This document shows positions 8,272-16,495 of a stretch of DNA of 64,000 bases, in pieces. The stretch covers positions 2,986,001-3,050,000 of the forward strand of contig NZ_WBOF01000001.1 of assembly GCF_009569385.1 (NCBI RefSeq), in the 5' to 3' direction. Within the stretch, counting starts at the first letter, position 1. Each line of letters starts with the position of its first letter. Source of the stretch: Streptomyces kaniharaensis. Its GTDB lineage: Bacteria > Actinomycetota > Actinomycetes > Streptomycetales > Streptomycetaceae. The notes beneath the pieces are model-generated. The model searched no databases. It had not been told where the DNA came from and saw nothing but the letters and a program-made list of their open reading frames with translations. The position numbers were made by a program, and so were the translations under genes.

Positions 8272-8889
8272 GCCGCCACTCCTGACGCGGTGCTACGTGT
8301 CATGCGGAACCCCCGGGTACGGCCGGATGTGGAGCGGGCACGGCCAAAGGGCGTGTTTCGTCTGGATTCGCTACTACTCGTCATTGATCGACAGCAATGC
8401 CACCACTTCTACACAGGCCATTTGGGGCATGTCCAGATCCAGGACGGGGCGGTGACCCGTTCCGCGCCCTTTGCGACCCGGACGGACGGCGCGTCCGGTC
8501 CGTGCGCGCGCCGTTCCCTCCGGGAGGTATGGAGCGGCCCGGGAGCGGGCAGAACCGTGAGGACGGACCCGGTGGCCGTCCGGATCGTAGGCGTTCGCCG
8601 TCCGGAAGCCGTGCTGGCCGGATGTCACTCACTCGTACGGTGGAACCAAGCGCTCCCGGGCGGCGTCCATCCGGGCGCATACGCGATTCTCGTTCCAAGG
8701 GCTGTTCCCGTGCGCGGCCCTTCTCATGTCGTGCTCCACACCGTGCTCCACGTCCTCGCCGCGCCGTCCGTTGTACCGCCCACCCGCCCCGCGCCCTCCG
8801 GGCCGTGAGGTCGCGGGTCCGTGCGGTGAGCCCGGCGGACGCGAGCGGCCCCGGAGCGAACCGAGCGGTCAGGGAAAGGAACGAGCGCC
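8272..8889. other. 618-bp intergenic region, no gene supported
   Basis: This stretch lies between the divergent phosphatase and prim-pol-like genes. Open frames cross it, but none has a ribosome-binding site or protein-like composition. Two short direct repeats (CCGTGCTCCAC spacing at 8740-8752) and a locally less GC-rich block at 8370-8430 are the only structure I see. It presumably carries both promoters. Confidence 0.5.
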
Positions 8890-9525
8890 ATGCGTGAGAA
8901 TCCGAGGGGCCGTCCGCCGGCCCGGTCCGCCCGGCTGGCCGCCGCCCTGGAGGCCGCCGTCGACCACCGCTGGCCGGTGGTGCCGGGAGCGGTGCTGCGC
9001 TGCGGGCGGTGCTCCTGCGGCGACCCGGACTGCCCCGTCCCCGGCGCGCACCCGCACGACCCGCCGCTGCTGGCGGCCACCACGGACGCCCGGATGGTGC
9101 GCTGGTGGTGGGAGCGGCAGAGCCCGGACGCGCCGGTGCTGGCGGCCACCGGGCGGGCGGTCTCGGCGGTCAGCCTGCCGGCCGAGGCCGGGGCGCGGGC
9201 GCTGGCGTACCTGGGCGCGCTGCGGCTGCCGCTCGGCCCGGTGCTGGCGACGCCGAGCCGGTACGCGCTGCTGGTCGCCCCGTACTCGCTGGACGCGCTC
9301 GGCGAGATGCTCTCCCAACTCCCTTGGGTGCCGGGCTCGTTGCACTATCACGGGCCGGGCGGCTTCCTGCCGCTGCCGCCCGGCGGCGCGGCGGGGCCGG
9401 TGCGCTGGGTGCTGGCGCCGCGTTCTTCGGTCGACGGCGGGGTGTGGCTGCCGCAGGTCGGGCCGCTGCTGGGCGAGTTGGTGGAGGCGACCGTCCGGCT
9501 GGACAGCGGGCACTCGGCGTACTGA
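8890..9525 (+). CDS. Prim-pol-like protein (bifunctional primase/polymerase N-terminal-like)
   Basis: The protein has 211 residues. ATG 8890 follows GGGAAAGGAACG. The N-terminal half has a short cysteine cluster (LRCGRCSCGDPDCPVPGAHP) followed by DARMVRWWWERQSPDAPVLA. This is the start of the archaeo-eukaryotic-primase-like domain annotated as bifunctional DNA primase/polymerase in plasmid and phage replication proteins. Streptomyces carry a conserved chromosomal single-domain version of about this size. I do not see the acidic DxD metal motif of active prim-pols, nor any helicase domain. Catalysis is doubtful and the role unknown; zinc binding by the CxxC...C cluster is plausible. Confidence 0.75.
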   Translation: MRENPRGRPPARSARLAAALEAAVDHRWPVVPGAVLRCGRCSCGDPDCPVPGAHPHDPPLLAATTDARMVRWWWERQSPDAPVLAATGRAVSAVSLPAEAGARALAYLGALRLPLGPVLATPSRYALLVAPYSLDALGEMLSQLPWVPGSLHYHGPGGFLPLPPGGAAGPVRWVLAPRSSVDGGVWLPQVGPLLGELVEATVRLDSGHSAY

Positions 9526-9540
9526 TCGCCCGGAAAAACA

Positions 9541-9589
9541 AAAGATCCGGCCGCTGGCGACGGGGGATGCACCAGCGACCGGACTCTTT
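9541..9589 (+). terminator. Hairpin terminator after prim-pol-like gene
   Basis: AAAGATCCGGCCGCTGG pairs with CCAGCGACCGGACTCTTT. There is one mismatch and one bulge, the loop is 14 bases, and the 3' end is T-rich (CTTTA). Confidence 0.75.
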
Positions 9590-9617
9590 AGACAGTAACA
9601 AGGATCCGCGCCCGCGC

Positions 9618-9651
9618 CAATTTCCAAGACGCCCTCCACGCCCGGAAATTG
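9618..9651. repeat. AT-rich inverted repeat CAATTTCC/GGAAATTG
   Basis: Eight-base arms at 9618-9625 and 9644-9651 are separated by 18 bases. Low GC arms are rare in this genome. It lies between convergent genes, so it may be a secondary terminator or a protein site. Confidence 0.4.
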
Positions 9652-9678
9652 CGCTTCACGGCGACAATGTGACGCGTA

Positions 9679-9713
9679 TCACCTTGTTGCTGCCGCGCTT
9701 TAGTTCAAGGTGA
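9679..9713 (-). terminator. Weak hairpin at the 3' end of the SEC-C gene
   Basis: TCACCTTG (9679-9686) pairs with CAAGGTGA (9706-9713), which overlaps the last codons of the gene ending at 9700. The 8-bp stem has a 19-base loop and is only a weak terminator candidate. Confidence 0.4.
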
Positions 9714-10683
9714 CCTGACGGTTCACCAGGTTCGCGCGGGCGCGCCGCTCCTCGGCGGTGAGCGGGGTCTCGTCGGCGAGAACGGCGGCGAGCCGCTCGG
9801 CGAACTCGGCGGCCGGCTTCTCGCAGTCGGCGGCCGTCATGGCGAGCGGCAGGTCCCACACCGGGACGGTCAGGCCGTGCGCGCGGAAGGAGCCGACCAG
9901 GCGGGTGTCCGCGCCGAGCGAGGCGTCACCGGCGGCGTTCAGCCGGGCCAGGGCGTCCAGCAGCTGCTCCTCCGGCACGGTCATCACCCAGCGCAGGTGG
10001 TTCTTGTCCGGCGTGCCGCACCAGTAGGCGGCGTCCACGCCGGCGAGCTTCTCGGTCGGGATGGCGGAGGCGTTGGCGCGCTCCAGCGAGGCGGCGACCT
10101 CGCCGGTGGCGGTCTCGGCGTCCTCCAGCCAGAACTCGAAGCCGGTGTGCACGGCGGGCGTGAACGCGGCGGTGACGTCCAGCAGGTCCTGCAGGCGGCG
10201 CCCGCCCGGGACGGTCCGGCGCGCGGGGACCGGGCTGCCCGGCTCGGCGGCCAGGGCCAGCTCCAGGGCGTCGGCGAGGTCGCGGCTCAGGTCGCCGGAG
10301 GCGGACTGGGTCTGCAGGCCGAGCAGGATGGAGCCGTCCTGGCGGCGCAGGGCCGGCCAGGCCAGCGGCAGCACGGTGGCCAGGGTGACCGACGGGACCT
10401 CGCCGTTGGCGGTCTCGGCGACCCCGGCGGCCAGCGTCAGCGGCACGGTGGCGGCGGGCACCAGCTCGCGCAGCGCGACCCAGTCGGCCTCGCCCGGCAG
10501 GCCCTCGAACGGGCGGTGCACCAGCTCCTGCACCGCGTGCGAGGCCTCGCGGCCGTGACAGGCCTTGTACCGGCGGCCCGAGCCGCAGGGGCAGTTCTCG
10601 CGGGCCCCGACCACGGGGACCTCGCCCGTGACGGCGGTGGCGGACTGACGCTGCGGCGCCTTCTTGGCGGCCTTCTTGCCCAT
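9700..10683 (-). CDS. SEC-C motif protein (DUF5926 family)
   Basis: The protein has 327 residues. ATG 10683 has a GGGAGAG site eight to twelve bases upstream and opens a Lys-rich leader (MGKKAAKKAPQRQ). Residues about 30-45 are a SEC-C zinc motif (NCPCGSGRRYKACHG), the metal-binding tail also found in SecA. The remaining 280 residues match the actinobacterial DUF5926 family and have no membrane segment. SEC-C modules bind zinc and often mediate contacts with proteins or nucleic acids; the function of this family is unknown. The gene is single and convergent with the prim-pol-like gene. Confidence 0.85.
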   Translation of the reverse strand: MGKKAAKKAPQRQSATAVTGEVPVVGARENCPCGSGRRYKACHGREASHAVQELVHRPFEGLPGEADWVALRELVPAATVPLTLAAGVAETANGEVPSVTLATVLPLAWPALRRQDGSILLGLQTQSASGDLSRDLADALELALAAEPGSPVPARRTVPGGRRLQDLLDVTAAFTPAVHTGFEFWLEDAETATGEVAASLERANASAIPTEKLAGVDAAYWCGTPDKNHLRWVMTVPEEQLLDALARLNAAGDASLGADTRLVGSFRAHGLTVPVWDLPLAMTAADCEKPAAEFAERLAAVLADETPLTAEERRARANLVNRQVTLN

Positions 10684-10784
10684 GGTGCGGCTCTCCCGGG
10701 GACGATGGTGCTTTTCTCCGGGAAGCCTACTGACGTTCCCCCGGCACGTGGGCACCCGCCGGGGCCTGGGCCGGGTGCCGCGCG

Positions 10785-11369
10785 TCAGGCGCTGCGGGCG
10801 TCACCGCCGGTGCGCCGGGCGTGCCGGGCGCGGGCGGGCAGCGCCGCCCAGACCGTCACCTCGCCGGGCGCGTCGCGCACGCCCCAGTCGCTGGCCAGCT
10901 GGTCGACGATGCTCAGGCCGCGGCCGCCGTGCGAGGTCAGCGACGGGCTGGCCGGCGACGGCCGGGTCGGCGCGCCGCCGTCGGTGACCTCCAGGGTGAG
11001 GACGCCGTCCGCGTGCACCTGCCAGCGGACCAGGACGCCGCCGTCGTCGCTCCCGTACTCCTCGGCGCCCCAGTGGGCCGGCTGTCCGGCGTGCGGCCCG
11101 GAAGGGATGCCGACCAGGACCTGGTCCACGACCTCGGCTCGGGCGCCGCGCCCGAGGGCCGGCAACGGGCCGAGCGGCCGGGCGTACTGACACGCATTGC
11201 TCAAGAGTTCGGAAAGGATCAGTACGGCGTCGTCAATGACCCGTTCCGGTATCTCCTTATCACCGAGATCTCGACGCAGCCTGCGCCGTGCGACCCCGAC
11301 ACTCGCCGGGCCGTGCGGCACTGCCATGGCCGATGAAGTCGGTACTTCACGCACCACCATCAACGCCAC
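10785..11369 (-). CDS. ATP-binding anti-sigma-type protein (RsbW-like HATPase)
   Basis: The protein has 194 residues. GTG 11369 is chosen because a perfect AAGGAGG lies seven bases upstream; starts further up would be out of reach of it. The GHKL ATPase boxes are present: N box DAVLILSELLSNACQYA, G1 LEVTDGGAP and G2 HGGRGLSIVDQLASDWGV. An unusual insert of about 45 residues separates the N box and G1. Streptomyces have many such proteins; a few act as serine kinases of anti-anti-sigma factors, most are uncharacterised. No sigma or anti-anti-sigma gene is adjacent, so the partner is unknown; the SigF-type factors at 47.6-49.5 kb are candidates of the right class. Confidence 0.85.
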   Translation of the reverse strand: MALMVVREVPTSSAMAVPHGPASVGVARRRLRRDLGDKEIPERVIDDAVLILSELLSNACQYARPLGPLPALGRGARAEVVDQVLVGIPSGPHAGQPAHWGAEEYGSDDGGVLVRWQVHADGVLTLEVTDGGAPTRPSPASPSLTSHGGRGLSIVDQLASDWGVRDAPGEVTVWAALPARARHARRTGGDARSA

Positions 11370-11467
11370 CCCCGGACCTCCTTCAGCGTATGCCGAGGGA
11401 TGGATGCCCCTTCGTAATGCGTCGGAAACGACCAGGCGACGATCCCGTGAGCCCATTTCGCGCGGCG

Positions 11468-11511
11468 CGACGGAGGGTGGGCGCGAGGCCATTCCCGCTC
11501 ACCCTCCGTCG
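11468..11511 (-). terminator. Hairpin terminator downstream of the phosphodiesterase gene
   Basis: The 12-bp perfect stem CGACGGAGGGTG/CACCCTCCGTCG has a 20-base loop and lies about 90 bp after the stop at 11600. Confidence 0.6.
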
Positions 11512-11599
11512 TGCCGGACGCCCAATTCTCGGCAATGAACGTATGCGGAAGGTTTGCCTGCCGACCGCGGCGATCGGGGCCGTCCGAGCCCTCCCGGGC

Positions 11600-12433
11600 T
11601 CACCGCCCGAGCTGTCCCAGGACGTCCGAGGGCCGGTTGGTGATGATCGCCGCCACGCCGAGCTCCCGGCAGAGCTCCACGTCGGCCGGCTCGTCGACCG
11701 TCCACACGTGGACCTCGTGGCCCAGCTCGCGCAGCCGCGGCACCAGCTGCGGGCGGGCCCGCACCAGCTCGATGCCGGGCCCGGCGATCCGCGCCCCGCC
11801 CGGCAGCGGCCTGCCCGGGCGCAGCTGCCCGAGGAGGGGCAGCATCCGCTCGAACAGGAACACCCGCGGGTAGTCCGGCGCGGCGGCGGCCACCCGGTTC
11901 AGGGCGATGGAGGAGAAGCTCATGATGCGGGCGGACGGACGGTCGCCGTCCCGGCTGCCGGAGATCTTGAACCGTTCGAGCATCCGCAGCAGCTCGGCCT
12001 CGACCCGGCCGCGGTAGCGCACCGGGTGCTTGGTCTCGATCGCCAGGTCCACCGGGCGCCCGCAGTCCACGACCAGCTCCAGCAGGCGCTCCAGCCGCAG
12101 CACTCCGCGCAGCTCGGGGTCGGTGCTGGGCCGGCCGGTCTTCCAGGCGCCGAAGTCGTACGCCTCCAGCTCGGCGAGCGTCATCGCCGAGACGGTGCCC
12201 TGGCCGTTCGAGACCCGGCCGATCCGGCGGTCGTGCACGCAGACCAGCTCGCCGTCGGCGGTCACCCGGACGTCGCACTCGACCGCGTCCGCGCCTTCGT
12301 CGAGAGCGCGCCGGTAGGCCGCGAGGGTGTGCTCGGGGAGGGCGTCCGAGGAACCGCGGTGGGCGATCACCTGGACGGGCGGCACGGTGCGCGGGGCCGC
12401 CGGGGACAGATCTGGGCTGGTCACACCGCCCAC
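11600..12433 (-). CDS. Glycerophosphodiester phosphodiesterase
   Basis: The protein has 277 residues and hydrolyses glycerophosphodiesters to glycerol 3-phosphate and an alcohol. The catalytic motifs are complete: HRGSSDALPEHTLAAYRRAL (His, Arg, Glu) and AVECDVRVTADGELVCVHDR (Glu, Asp, second His). The TIM barrel ends with VWTVDEPADVELCRELGVAA and IITNRPSD. No signal peptide is seen, so it is cytoplasmic (UgpQ type). GTG 12433 is used; a GTG three codons later is equally possible and neither has a clear ribosome-binding site. The gene is single, bounded by hairpins on both sides. Confidence 0.92.
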   Translation of the reverse strand: MGGVTSPDLSPAAPRTVPPVQVIAHRGSSDALPEHTLAAYRRALDEGADAVECDVRVTADGELVCVHDRRIGRVSNGQGTVSAMTLAELEAYDFGAWKTGRPSTDPELRGVLRLERLLELVVDCGRPVDLAIETKHPVRYRGRVEAELLRMLERFKISGSRDGDRPSARIMSFSSIALNRVAAAAPDYPRVFLFERMLPLLGQLRPGRPLPGGARIAGPGIELVRARPQLVPRLRELGHEVHVWTVDEPADVELCRELGVAAIITNRPSDVLGQLGR

Positions 12434-12453
12434 GATAGGCGGCGGAGGTGAAG

Positions 12454-12498
12454 CGGGAGCGAAGAAGGTCCCAACCTGCGGGGCCGTCTTCGCTCCCG
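12454..12498 (-). terminator. Hairpin terminator after cytX
   Basis: The 12-bp perfect stem CGGGAGCGAAGA/TCTTCGCTCCCG has a 21-base loop. It lies 15 bp after the permease stop. Confidence 0.75.
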
Positions 12499-12512
12499 TC
12501 GCGCTCCCGGGC

Positions 12513-13979
12513 TCAGCCGCGCGCGGGGCGCCGGGTCAGCGGGGTGAGCGCCCAGGTGGCCAGGGCCGGCACCAGGAAGGCGAACAGCGAGGCCGACGTC
12601 CACTCCTGCGGGGTGAAGTGCAGGGTCTCCCGGGCGGAGGTCCAGAAGTCGGTCCACCAGCCGGCCACCGGGGTCGGCGCGATGAACTGGTAGACGGCGA
12701 AGCCCAGCCCCCACGGCAGCAGCATCAGCCAGCGGGACGGCGCGTCGGCGGAGAGGTCCCAGCCGTGCCGGCCGGCGCCGAGGAAGAAGTCCACCGCCAG
12801 CACGGCCAGCAGCGGCACGAACACCGAGCCGATCAGGCCGAGGAAGTTGGTGTAGGTGTCGGTGAACCGGTCGATCCGCAGCGCCAGCACGGTGGTCAGC
12901 ACGCCGATCCCGCCGGTCAGCACCCGGCGGTCCACCTTCGGCAGCAGGTTCTGCACCGACATCGCGGTCGAGTACACGTTGGCGAAGGACTGGTCGGTCT
13001 CGCGCAGCACCAGCACCAGCAGGAACAGCCAGCCGGCGCCGACGCCGAGGAAGGAGTCGAAGATCTTGTCCGGGTCGCCGCCCGACTGCAGCAGCGCGAT
13101 CAGGCCCAGCACGTAGCACCACACCTGGGCGAGCGTGTAGCCGGAGAAGCTGCCCCAGAAGGCGGAGCGCGGGGTGCGCGAGTGGCGGGTGTAGTCGGCG
13201 GCCAGCGGGACGAAGGAGATCGACACCGCGATCATCGCGTCGGTGGCGCCCAGGAAGCCGTGCCAGTTGCCGGCACCCGGGTCGGGCACGCCGTGGCGGC
13301 CCAGCTGGACGGTGAAGTACACCATCGCGACGGCGACGGCGGCGGCCACGAAGCGGCGCAGCACGGCGATCGAGCCGAGCGGCCAGATGGTGAGCACGGT
13401 GGTCAGCGCGCCGGCGAGGAGGACGAACAGCCAGCGGTAGCCGTCGGTGTGGGCGACGGTCTGCGCGCCGGCCGCGATCGTCAGCAGCTCGAACACGCCC
13501 CAGCCGACGCACTGGACGATGTTCAGCACCGTCGGGACGTACGACAGCCGGGTGCCGAACAGCCCGCGCAGGCTCGCCATCGCCGGCGCGCCGGTGCGGG
13601 CGCCGATCAGCGCGGCCACGCCGAGCATCGCCGTGCCGACCACGGTGCCGGCCGTGATCGCGGTGACCGCGGCGGCCAGCGACAGCTCGCTGCCCGGGGC
13701 GCCGAGCACGGTGGCGGCGGTGGAGAAGCCGATCAGGCTGACGCCGAGGTTCATCCAGAGCGCGAAGTGGTCGCGGAAGCGGAGGGTGCGAGGCGGCTCG
13801 GTGTCGAGGACGAGCGGCGCCTCGACCCTCTCCGGGCGGTCCAGGACGGCGGTCGCGCTCGCGCCCGCAGAACCGGGCGCGTCGGTGCCTGCGACCTCGT
13901 GGGGCGGGGTCGTGGACGATTCGGAGAAACCCTTGGACGCGGGCGCGCCCGAAGAAGAGGATGGCGAAGCAGACGGCAT
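12513..13979 (-). CDS. cytX: CytX-like thiamine-precursor (HMP) permease, NCS1 family
   Basis: The protein has 488 residues with about 12 transmembrane helices after a 70-residue Ser/Pro/Ala-rich cytoplasmic leader. Family motifs of nucleobase:cation symporters are visible: HFALWMNLGVSLIGFSTAAT, VGWGVFELLTIAAGAQ and SFVPLAADYTRHSRTPRSAF. General annotation would be cytosine/purine permease. The TPP riboswitch immediately upstream instead points to CytX, the predicted hydroxymethylpyrimidine importer for thiamine salvage. The ribosome-binding site AGGGAG lies in the riboswitch's closing stem eight bases before ATG 13979, so TPP should block translation. The long leader is unusual and may be partly untranslated, although no other start has a comparable site. 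Confidence 0.9.
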   Translation of the reverse strand: MPSASPSSSSGAPASKGFSESSTTPPHEVAGTDAPGSAGASATAVLDRPERVEAPLVLDTEPPRTLRFRDHFALWMNLGVSLIGFSTAATVLGAPGSELSLAAAVTAITAGTVVGTAMLGVAALIGARTGAPAMASLRGLFGTRLSYVPTVLNIVQCVGWGVFELLTIAAGAQTVAHTDGYRWLFVLLAGALTTVLTIWPLGSIAVLRRFVAAAVAVAMVYFTVQLGRHGVPDPGAGNWHGFLGATDAMIAVSISFVPLAADYTRHSRTPRSAFWGSFSGYTLAQVWCYVLGLIALLQSGGDPDKIFDSFLGVGAGWLFLLVLVLRETDQSFANVYSTAMSVQNLLPKVDRRVLTGGIGVLTTVLALRIDRFTDTYTNFLGLIGSVFVPLLAVLAVDFFLGAGRHGWDLSADAPSRWLMLLPWGLGFAVYQFIAPTPVAGWWTDFWTSARETLHFTPQEWTSASLFAFLVPALATWALTPLTRRPARG

Positions 13980-13987
13980 GGCCGATA

Positions 13988-14112
13988 CTCCCTACGCCGG
14001 CATTACCCGGACAGGTTCCGGCGGTCAGCGCCCCCTCGACGGTCCGTCCACGATTCCCGTGGCGTACGGTCGACCAGCGCACTCTCAGCCTGGAAGGTCC
14101 AAGCTCCCGCGT
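13988..14112 (-). promoter_or_regulatory. TPP riboswitch (THI element)
   Basis: Read on the minus strand, the segment contains the conserved pieces in order: GGGAGC, then GGCTGAGAGTGCGC (around 14075-14090), a variable P3 hairpin, GCGCTGACC, GGAACCTGTCCGGGTAATGC and CGGCGTAGGGA. These match the THI-box consensus (CTGAGA; ACCTG-TCCGGGTAATGCCGGCGTAGGGA). The 3' closing strand contains the ribosome-binding site of cytX, which implies control of translation initiation. Confidence 0.96.
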
Positions 14113-14348
14113 GTCAGTTTGGAGCGGACAGGCTAACCGGCTCGTGGGCGAACGCCAACGCGAGGGGTGTGAGGTCCGCATCGCGGGACGGCCGGTGGGG
14201 GTGGGGAGCTTCCGTCGGGAGGTCGTCGAGCGGGTTCGTCGGCCCCGGCTAAGGATTCTTATGAGTTCTTCAGAGGGGTCCTTACGGCAATCGAATCGGC
14301 AGTGCGAAAAACTATGGTCCTTGGTTCTGTCAGCTATGGAGGTCGTCC

Positions 14349-16214
14349 GTGAGCACCGAGCGCGAGGTTGGGCCCGCCGGGCCGCAGGGGGAGCAGCCCT
14401 CGGGCAGCCAGGAGGCGGCCGGCGCCGTCTCCGAAGGCCCGGCTCCGGACGGCCACAAGCCCACGATGGCCTTCCGGCGGGTGCCCGAGCCCGAGGCGGC
14501 GCCGGCGGAGGGCGGGCACAAGCCGACCATGGCGTTCGGCCGGGTCCCCGAGCCGACGGCCGCTCCGGAGGCCCCGGCGGCTCCGGCCACCGAGGCAGCT
14601 CCGGCGGAGGGCGGGCACAAGCCCACCGTGGCCTTCACCAAGGTCCCGGCGCCGGAGGCCGCCCCTGCGGCTGCCCCGGCCGCTGAGGTGCCCGCCGCCG
14701 AGTTGCCCGCCGCGCCTGCCGCTGCCGAGACCGGCTACATCGACGCGCCGCCGCCCGTCCTGCCGCCCGCGCCCGCCGCCCCGGTCGCGCCCGCCCCGAC
14801 CATGGCCCTGCCGCCGGGTGCCAACCCGTACGCGACCCCGACCCACGGCGTCCCGGCCGCCGGCGCCCACGACCCGTACGGCGCCCAGGCCGCCCACGGC
14901 GCGCCCGGCCACCACCCGTTCGGCGCCGGCCAGCCGCTCGGCGGCTGGGGCGCCGCGCACGACGCCACCACCGGCATGCCCGGCGTGCCCGGTGCTCCGG
15001 GCCACCCGGGCGGTCCCGGTGTCCCCGGCGGCCCGTTCGGCTACCCGGCGGACTTCCCCAGCGGCCCGACCGGCCCCGGCGGTCCCCGCAAGAAGCGCGG
15101 CGGCCTGGTCGCCCTGATCGCCGCCGTCACCCTCGTCGCGGGCCTCGCCGGCGGCGCGGTCGGCGTGGTCGTCTCGGGCGACCGGAACCCGGTCGCTGCC
15201 GCCGACGACCACCGCAGCACCACCGTCCAGGCCAGCAACACCCAGAAGAACGAGCCCGCCCCCGGCTCGATCGCCAGCATCGCGCAGAAGGCGCTGCCCA
15301 GCGTCGTCACCATCAAGGCGCAGGGCAACGGCGAGTCGGGCACCGGCACCGGCTTCGTCTTCGACACCGAAGGCCACATCCTCACGAACAACCACGTGGT
15401 GGCGCCCGCCGTCACCGGCAGCGGCGGCAAACTGACCGTCAAGTTCGCCGACGGCACCTCCTACACCGCCTCGGTGCTGGGCCGCGCCGAAGGCTACGAC
15501 GTGGCCGTGGTCAAGCTCGACAACCCGCCCAAGGGCAAGCTGGCCCCGCTCCCGCTGGCCGACTCCGACAAGGTCAACGTCGGCGACGCCACCATCGCGA
15601 TCGGCGCCCCGTACGGCCTGGAGTCCACCGTCACCAGCGGCATCATCAGCGCCAAGGACCGCCCGGTCGCCTCCGGTGACGAGACCGGCGCCCAGGCCTC
15701 GTACATGAACGCCCTTCAGACCGACGCCTCGATCAACCCCGGCAACTCCGGCGGCCCGCTGCTCGACTCCAGCGGCGCCGTGGTCGGCATCAACTCTGCG
15801 ATCCAGTCCAACGCCTCCGCCAACGGCCGGGCCGGCAGCATCGGCCTGGGCTTCGCCATCCCGATCAACCAGGCCAAGTGGGTCGCCGACACCCTGATCA
15901 AGACCGGCAAGCCGGTCTATGCCAAGCTCGACGTGCTGCGCAACGACGACTACAAGGGCGACGGCGCGCAGATCCAGACCCGCGACGTGCAGGGCCAGCC
16001 CGCCGTCACCCCCGGCGGCGCCGCCGACAAGGCCGGCCTCAAGCCCGGCGACGTCATCACCAAGCTCGGCGGTGCCCCGATCGAGAACGGCCCGGCCCTG
16101 GTCAGCCGGATCTGGACGCACAAGCCCGGCGAGACCGTCGACGTCGAGTACCTGCGCAACGGCCAGACCATGACCACCAAGGTCACCCTCGGCCAGCGGG
16201 AAGGCGACAGCTGA
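14349..16214 (+). CDS. Membrane-anchored HtrA-type serine protease with PDZ domain
   Basis: The protein has 621 residues. GTG 14349 lies six bases after GGAGG. Residues 1-250 are a cytoplasmic Pro/Ala/Gly-rich region. It begins with three copies of a motif GHKPTxAFxxVPxPEAAP (about residues 35, 57 and 93), then a collagen-like Gly-Pro stretch. One transmembrane helix follows (about 251-277, GGLVALIAAVTLVAGLAGGA). The extracytoplasmic trypsin-like domain has the triad H349 (NNHVV), D384 (YDVAVVKL) and S467 (GNSGGPLL). Residues about 530-615 form a PDZ domain (AADKAGLKPGDVITKLGGAP). It is an envelope quality-control protease of the PepD/HtrA type. The repeated Thr motif is an extra feature and may be a docking or phosphorylation site. 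Confidence 0.92.
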   Translation: MSTEREVGPAGPQGEQPSGSQEAAGAVSEGPAPDGHKPTMAFRRVPEPEAAPAEGGHKPTMAFGRVPEPTAAPEAPAAPATEAAPAEGGHKPTVAFTKVPAPEAAPAAAPAAEVPAAELPAAPAAAETGYIDAPPPVLPPAPAAPVAPAPTMALPPGANPYATPTHGVPAAGAHDPYGAQAAHGAPGHHPFGAGQPLGGWGAAHDATTGMPGVPGAPGHPGGPGVPGGPFGYPADFPSGPTGPGGPRKKRGGLVALIAAVTLVAGLAGGAVGVVVSGDRNPVAAADDHRSTTVQASNTQKNEPAPGSIASIAQKALPSVVTIKAQGNGESGTGTGFVFDTEGHILTNNHVVAPAVTGSGGKLTVKFADGTSYTASVLGRAEGYDVAVVKLDNPPKGKLAPLPLADSDKVNVGDATIAIGAPYGLESTVTSGIISAKDRPVASGDETGAQASYMNALQTDASINPGNSGGPLLDSSGAVVGINSAIQSNASANGRAGSIGLGFAIPINQAKWVADTLIKTGKPVYAKLDVLRNDDYKGDGAQIQTRDVQGQPAVTPGGAADKAGLKPGDVITKLGGAPIENGPALVSRIWTHKPGETVDVEYLRNGQTMTTKVTLGQREGDS

Positions 16215-16277
16215 CCGGCGCCACCGGGAAACCGTGTGCACCGAACCCCGCCGGACCCGTTAGGCTGACCTCCGCCT

Positions 16278-16366
16278 GGAGAGCTGCCCGAGCGGCCTAA
16301 GGGAACAGTCTTGAAAACTGTCGTGGCGTGACCCGTCACCGTGGGTTCGAATCCCACGCTCTCCGC
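16278..16366 (+). tRNA. tRNA-Ser (anticodon TGA)
   Basis: The acceptor stem GGAGAGC (16278-16284) pairs with GCTCTCC (16359-16365). The anticodon loop CTTGAAA gives TGA. A long variable arm (GTGGCGTGACCCGTCACC) and the T-loop GTTCGAATC are present. Length is 89 nt with no encoded CCA. Confidence 0.97.
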
Positions 16367-16387
16367 CGGTAGGAGAACCACCTGCTC

Positions 16388-16422
16388 AGGGCGGGTGCCG
16401 ATGATCGTTCGGCACCCGCCCT
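16388..16422 (+). terminator. Hairpin terminator of tRNA-Ser
   Basis: The 14-bp perfect stem AGGGCGGGTGCCGA/TCGGCACCCGCCCT has a 7-base loop and is followed by CGGTGTTT. Confidence 0.85.
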
Positions 16423-16455
16423 CGGTGTTTCCCGGGAAGCGGCGGCGGCCCGCGC

Positions 16456-16486
16456 TTGACCCTGACACGGTGAGAGGCCGTGCACT
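16456..16486 (+). promoter_or_regulatory. MerR-type promoter with 19-bp spacer
   Basis: TTGACC (16456-16461), 19 bp, then TGCACT (16481-16486). The spacer holds an imperfect dyad CCTGAC-ACG-GTGAGAG. The layout is the same as that of the promoter at 819 and suggests autoregulation of the MerR gene that follows. Confidence 0.7.
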
Positions 16487-16495
16487 GGGAGCACC

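Noticed and set aside
8374-8897. Small genes in the 8.3-8.9 kb gap
   Set aside because: The candidate frames lack ribosome-binding sites, overlap each other on both strands and have Arg/Pro-rich shadow composition.
10785-11492. Longer start of the RsbW-like gene at 11492
   Set aside because: The strong AAGGAGG is downstream of that start, seven bases before GTG 11369, which fits the family's usual N-terminus.
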